Positions 5,136-7,341 of a DNA stretch of 7,341 nt are shown piece after piece. Source of the stretch: Candidatus Gastranaerophilales bacterium. GTDB taxonomy: Bacteria; Cyanobacteriota; Vampirovibrionia; Gastranaerophilales; Gastranaerophilaceae. The number at the start of each line of letters is the position of its first letter. Position 1 is the stretch's first letter. The position numbers and the translations under genes are program-made. The notes under the pieces were generated by a model. The model did no database searches. It saw nothing but the letters and a program-made list of their open reading frames with translations, and was not told the DNA's origin. The DNA lies in NCBI GenBank assembly GCA_947624665.1, contig CANQLK010000085.1:1-7341 (forward strand), written 5' to 3'.

Positions 5136-5504
5136 TTATGAAGTAAATGTCATTAAGGCTCTGACTGAGCGAGCGGTATTTCTAACTTCTTCTTCCGAAT
5201 GCATTTTTATAGTGTCATCAAGAATCTTAATAGCTTCCGATTTATCTTTTAGAGATAACAATTCGTTAATTGAAGCCATAGCGACTCTTGCGCTTAAGTC
5301 ATTAATACCTTTGCCTTTGGAAATTAGAACAACTCTTAGAGAATCGTGAGTATTCTTTTTGATTAAAGTTTGAGCTGTTAACTCTCTGATTTCATCATCA
5401 GGTGAATTCGTACCGAATTCCGTCAACAAATCAATAGCTGCTTTAGAATCCTGATGTTCACCTAATGCCATAATAATATTTTTAATTTTTTGATTATTTT
5501 CCAT
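5136..5504 (-). CDS. Small HEAT-like helical-repeat protein
   Basis: A 122-residue all-helical protein with no signal peptide or membrane segment. Three or so antiparallel helix pairs of 30-35 residues can be discerned. Recurring hydrophobic patterns are AAIDLLTEFG, DDEIRELTAQTLIKK, ARVAMASINELL and EEEVRNTARSVRALM. The Asp/Glu-x-x-Val/Ile-Arg-x-x-Ala pattern at each second helix is typical of HEAT/PBS-lyase-like repeats, which serve as protein-binding scaffolds. No catalytic residues are recognised. It lies 21 nt downstream of the NPFGVSFKGN protein gene with no promoter or terminator between, so the two are almost certainly co-transcribed. The SD is mediocre (GGGAGAAG, rather far from the ATG). 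Its last three codons plus stop are tandemly duplicated just downstream. The partner and role are unknown. Confidence 0.8.
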   Translation of the reverse strand: MENNQKIKNIIMALGEHQDSKAAIDLLTEFGTNSPDDEIRELTAQTLIKKNTHDSLRVVLISKGKGINDLSARVAMASINELLSLKDKSEAIKILDDTIKMHSEEEVRNTARSVRALMTFTS

Positions 5505-5525
5505 TGTATCTCTTCTCCCTATTTC

Positions 5526-5975
5526 TTATGCCGTTTGCGGTGTTAAATTTGTCCACATGGTTTTCAATTCGTCGACCGATTTATTAGAAAGATTTTTAAC
5601 ACTGTACTCACGGTCAGGGAATAATCTATTCTTAATTCCATCAAATGATATTTCCGTACTTCCGATTTTTTCAATAGAATCAAATACATTCGAAGCTACT
5701 TTTTTACCGAAAGAAACAACGGAATTAATTCTTGCTCTAAAAGATTCGTTAAAATTGTTAATACCGCTTACTACAGCACTGGCAAATAGTTTGCCCTTCT
5801 CTGCAATACTGTTAGATGATTTTTTTCCACTTTCAAATACATCAGCTTGTATTACATTGCCTTTAAAGCTGACTCCAAACGGATTTGTAGCAAGCTTATT
5901 TTGTGTGGTTTTCTTGGGTGAAGATGTATGTTCTGTCGAAGCGGACCTGTTAAGATTTATTTTTCCTATTTGCAT
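5526..5975 (-). CDS. Conserved-motif protein of unknown function (NPFGVSFKGN N-terminal segment)
   Basis: A 149-residue protein of unknown function. The N-terminal 30 residues are polar and Ser/Thr/Lys-rich, probably disordered. NPFGVSFKGNVIQADVFE follows at residues 31-48. The middle (about 60-110) is predicted amphipathic helix with many small residues (KLFASAVVSGINNF, SVVSFGKKVASNVFDSIEKI). The C-terminus ends in YSVKNLSNKSVDELKTMW plus a short tail. There is no classical signal peptide, membrane segment or catalytic motif. From memory the NPFG..FKGN segment followed by ADVFE recurs near the N-termini of otherwise different proteins in Gastranaerophilales, suggesting a sorting or docking tag; this was not verified. 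SDs (AGGAAAGGAAAG) precede ATG 5975. It is the first gene of a unit with the HEAT-like gene. Confidence 0.75.
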   Translation of the reverse strand: MQIGKINLNRSASTEHTSSPKKTTQNKLATNPFGVSFKGNVIQADVFESGKKSSNSIAEKGKLFASAVVSGINNFNESFRARINSVVSFGKKVASNVFDSIEKIGSTEISFDGIKNRLFPDREYSVKNLSNKSVDELKTMWTNLTPQTA

Positions 5976-6014
5976 ATCTTTCCTTTCCTCTTAGTTTCTT
6001 CCTCGCTTTATTAA

Positions 6015-6020
6015 ATTATC
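6015..6020 (-). promoter_or_regulatory. Extended -10 candidate for the NPFGVSFKGN/HEAT unit
   Basis: On the minus strand TGTGATAAT contains a TG-extended -10 (GATAAT, 6020-6015), giving a leader of about 35 nt before ATG 5975. No convincing -35 lies 17 nt upstream, which an extended -10 can tolerate. Confidence 0.4.
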
Positions 6021-6127
6021 ACATTTAATTTAATTAAATATCATTCTTTTAATGTAATTAATGATTATTTTTTGAATGTTTTTTTTAATTTTATACTTCA
6101 TTTACAGGAGTGATTTTTTTTTATTTT

Positions 6128-6144
6128 TGTAAAGAAAATTTACA
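6128..6144. promoter_or_regulatory. Dyad TGTAAA-N5-TTTACA upstream of the 34-codon ORF
   Basis: A perfect 6-5-6 inverted repeat lies 70 nt before the small ORF and 23 nt upstream of its -35-like hexamer. Its form is that of a dimeric regulator site. The bound factor is unknown. Confidence 0.35.
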
Positions 6145-6154
6145 TATCGATTTT

Positions 6155-6195
6155 TATATCTAAAGATATACAACGGATATACCGATAATTATAGT
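6155..6195 (+). promoter_or_regulatory. Promoter candidate and GATATA dyads for the 34-codon ORF
   Basis: TATACA (6167-6172), 17 nt, TATAGT (6190-6195) gives a 4/6 and 5/6 match to the sigma-A consensus about 20 nt before ATG 6215. A perfect hairpin or dyad, TATATC-TAAA-GATATA (6155-6170), overlaps the -35, and a further GATATA lies at 6176-6181. The density of symmetric sites suggests regulation. Confidence 0.4.
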
Positions 6196-6214
6196 AGCAA
6201 TTAAAGGAAATATT

Positions 6215-6319
6215 ATGAATGAACTAAATTTAAGTTTGGTCGAAACAATAGGGCTGTTACTTGCAGGGCTAAAAGAAGAAGTAGTAAGAGGTTTGGTCGA
6301 ATACGTTGAAAGCAATTAG
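6215..6319 (+). CDS. Small ORF of 34 codons with good SD, function unknown
   Basis: It encodes MNELNLSLVETIGLLLAG followed by LKEEVVRGLVEYVESN. The ATG sits behind AAAGGAAAT at normal spacing, and a promoter-like pair plus dyads lie upstream. The peptide is acidic overall, with a short hydrophobic run (IGLLLAGL) leading into an amphipathic helix (EEVVRGLVEYVE). It has no cysteines and is too short for a confident membrane segment. It could be a small regulatory or membrane-associated peptide, or an antitoxin-like or adaptor protein; no family is recognised. It occupies the otherwise gene-free stretch 5976-6390, where the remaining sequence is T-rich spacer plus regulatory-looking symmetry. 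Support comes from SD quality and codon content only. Confidence 0.5.
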   Translation: MNELNLSLVETIGLLLAGLKEEVVRGLVEYVESN

Positions 6320-6390
6320 TTATGCATATCTAAAGAACTTCTTGGTTAATATTTAATCTGGTGTCGCAACATTACGCTTGCTCTCTTGTT

Positions 6391-7017
6391 CTATTTTAAA
6401 TAGGCATTATATAGTTTTTCATCTTTTATAGTTGTAGATGGGCCGTGTCCGGGATATACTTTTGTATCATTTGGAAGCGTTAAAAGATTTGTTTTTATGG
6501 AATTTATAAGCGTGTCATAATCACCGTCAATAAAATCGGTTCTTCCTATTGAGTGATAGAAAAGCGCATCGCCGGTAAAAACTTTATTGTCGATATAGTA
6601 GCTTAAACTGCCTTTGGAGTGACCCGGAGTATAAAATATTTTTATCTGATTATTTCCAAGTTTTAAAAAGGAGTTTTCATCTATGAAATTGGTAATTTTT
6701 ATATTTTCATCATTATACTCTTGTCTAAACCAGCTCATTTCTTCTTTTAAATTAGAGAAATGGGATAAATCCGCCTTGTGCATATATATAGGAATATCGG
6801 AATAATTTTTTGTAATAACGGCTTCACCCAACACGTGGTCAAAGTGTCCGTGCGTATTTAATATATATATTATTTTATAGCCTTGTTTATCGAGTTGTGT
6901 TTTTATTTGCTCAAAATCACCGCCGACGTCGATGATTACGGCTTCTTTTGATTCCTCATCCTTCAGAATATATGTATTTACTTCTAACGGCCCTGTTTGT
7001 TTTATATCTAACTGCAT
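6391..7017 (-). CDS. Metallo-beta-lactamase-fold hydrolase, GloC/YcbL-like
   Basis: A 208-residue cytosolic MBL-fold protein. The dinuclear-metal ligands are all present: H56-x-H58-x-D60-H61 (THGHFDH), H133 (TPGHSKGSLSYY), D150 (FTGDALF) and H191 (YPGHGPSTTI). SIGRTD at 156-161 and the ending YPGHGP-(x)n-KLYNAYLK parallel E. coli GloC/YcbL (GVGRSD, IPGHGPLSTL...NPFLQ). GloC-type proteins are short glyoxalase II enzymes that hydrolyse S-D-lactoylglutathione or related thioesters, removing methylglyoxal products. They lack the C-terminal helical domain of GloB, as here. If the organism lacks glutathione, the thiol substrate would differ. Persulfide dioxygenase-like members are the alternative, but those bind one iron and are usually longer. 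An SD (AAAGGTG) precedes ATG 7017. It is divergent from rnhC. Confidence 0.88.
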   Translation of the reverse strand: MQLDIKQTGPLEVNTYILKDEESKEAVIIDVGGDFEQIKTQLDKQGYKIIYILNTHGHFDHVLGEAVITKNYSDIPIYMHKADLSHFSNLKEEMSWFRQEYNDENIKITNFIDENSFLKLGNNQIKIFYTPGHSKGSLSYYIDNKVFTGDALFYHSIGRTDFIDGDYDTLINSIKTNLLTLPNDTKVYPGHGPSTTIKDEKLYNAYLK

Positions 7018-7036
7018 GTTTCACCTTTTTTTAATA

Positions 7037-7065
7037 AGTATAGCATGTTTATGTTATTCTTTTAA
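7037..7065 (-). promoter_or_regulatory. Promoter candidate for the GloC-like hydrolase gene
   Basis: On the minus strand TTAAAA (7065-7060), a 17-nt spacer and TATACT (7042-7037) match the consensus at 4/6 and 5/6, with a leader of about 12-15 nt containing the SD. It occupies most of the 50-nt gap to the divergent rnhC start. Confidence 0.5.
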
Positions 7066-7067
7066 CT

Positions 7068-7341
7068 ATGAATACGTATTCTCTAAAGATTGATGAAAAA
7101 AACTCGGAAAAAATAAAGACGTTTTTGAAATCTCAAAATGCGGTATTTGATACTGTTCAATATTCAATATGGCGGGCAAAAACTTCATCTTTTCAGGCAG
7201 TCCTATATACAAGCGGCAAATTGCTTATTCAGGGCAGAAATATTGATATGATTGTTGCTGAGATTAATTCATTATTGGGTATTCACTATGAAAACCAAAC
7301 AGACTCATCATTTCAAATTACGGAAGATAAATACATAGGTA
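7068..7341 (+). CDS. rnhC: Ribonuclease HIII (partial, N-terminal 91 residues)
   Basis: RNase HIII cleaves the RNA strand of RNA-DNA hybrids. The 91 residues before the window edge comprise the N-terminal TBP-like substrate-binding domain (DUF3378 type): SLKIDEKNSEKIKTFLKSQ, then FQAVLYTSGKLLIQGRN, matching the family's 'TLYKSGKVLFQG' strand. A linker follows that ends in DKYIG. In the family this leads into the catalytic core 'YIGTDESGKGDFFGPL', so the sequence stops just before the first active-site Asp-Glu. The N-terminal domain separates it from RNase HII. The ATG at 7068 has no SD, and the frame is closed upstream by TAG at 7041, so translation is probably leaderless or nearly so. Divergent from the GloC-like gene. 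Confidence 0.88.
   Translation, partial: MNTYSLKIDEKNSEKIKTFLKSQNAVFDTVQYSIWRAKTSSFQAVLYTSGKLLIQGRNIDMIVAEINSLLGIHYENQTDSSFQITEDKYIG

Noticed and set aside
5557..5994. 145-codon open frame on the plus strand
   Set aside because: Antisense to the NPFGVSFKGN gene; no SD. The minus-strand frame has a good SD and forms an operon with the HEAT-like gene.
6105..6130. Long T-run as a plus-strand terminator
   Set aside because: No GC-containing hairpin precedes it.
6333..6343. AAGAA-C-TTCTT as a terminator for the 34-codon ORF
   Set aside because: A one-base loop is too tight to fold, and no T-run follows.
1..7341. tRNA or rRNA genes, CRISPR arrays, transposase genes or prophage
   Set aside because: No tRNA-like cloverleaf or rRNA-like stretch, no regularly spaced repeats, and no transposase or phage motif was seen on reading both strands.

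Overview
This AT-rich window (about one third G+C by eye) comes from a bacterium with ordinary Shine-Dalgarno (SD)-led genes and compact intergenic regions. The best taxonomic clue is a 149-residue protein near position 5,750 carrying NPFGVSFKGNVIQADVFE close to its N-terminus. From memory I associate this kind of sequence with Candidatus Gastranaerophilales (Melainabacteria, the non-photosynthetic gut relatives of Cyanobacteria). That assignment is an inference I could not check by search. AT-rich Firmicutes are the main alternative, and the RNase HIII gene at the right edge would fit those too.

Left part (1-2890): a small exported redox/stress set. On the minus strand a two-domain carboxymuconolactone decarboxylase (CMD)-like protein is followed after 12 nt by a GtHNL-like cupin that runs off the left edge. 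On the plus strand lies an exported flavodoxin. All three have N-terminal signal peptides. Between them sit a minimal HAD-like phosphatase, a divergently transcribed 71-residue XRE regulator, and two stretches that look like decayed coding sequence: a frame-broken piece at 1318-1446 and a possible MerR-regulator tail at 2196-2297. Genes of the CMD, cupin, flavodoxin and MerR types often occur together in bacteria, so the locus may be a rearranged version of such a cluster.

Middle part (2891-5100): core metabolism on the minus strand. leuB (3-isopropylmalate dehydrogenase, leucine synthesis) is followed by nadA (quinolinate synthase, de novo NAD synthesis). nadA has its own promoter-like sequence and a terminator hairpin facing the flavodoxin gene. 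A strong bidirectional terminator lies upstream of leuB.

Right part (5101-7341): a two-gene minus-strand unit encodes the NPFGVSFKGN protein and a small HEAT-like helical-repeat protein. A gene-poor stretch then holds one well-supported 34-codon ORF behind a cluster of dyad symmetries. After it come a GloC/YcbL-type metallo-beta-lactamase-fold hydrolase (minus) and, divergently, the 5' end of rnhC (RNase HIII), cut by the window edge.

The most unusual pattern is shared by the three exported proteins. Just after each predicted signal-peptide cleavage site the DNA carries an in-frame ribosome-binding site (AAGGAGGAG or AAGGAG, translated as Lys-Glu-Glu or Lys-Glu) followed at normal spacing by a possible start codon. 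This looks like a relic of signal peptides having been added in front of formerly cytosolic genes. It could also be a working dual-start arrangement that yields exported and cytosolic forms of the same enzyme.
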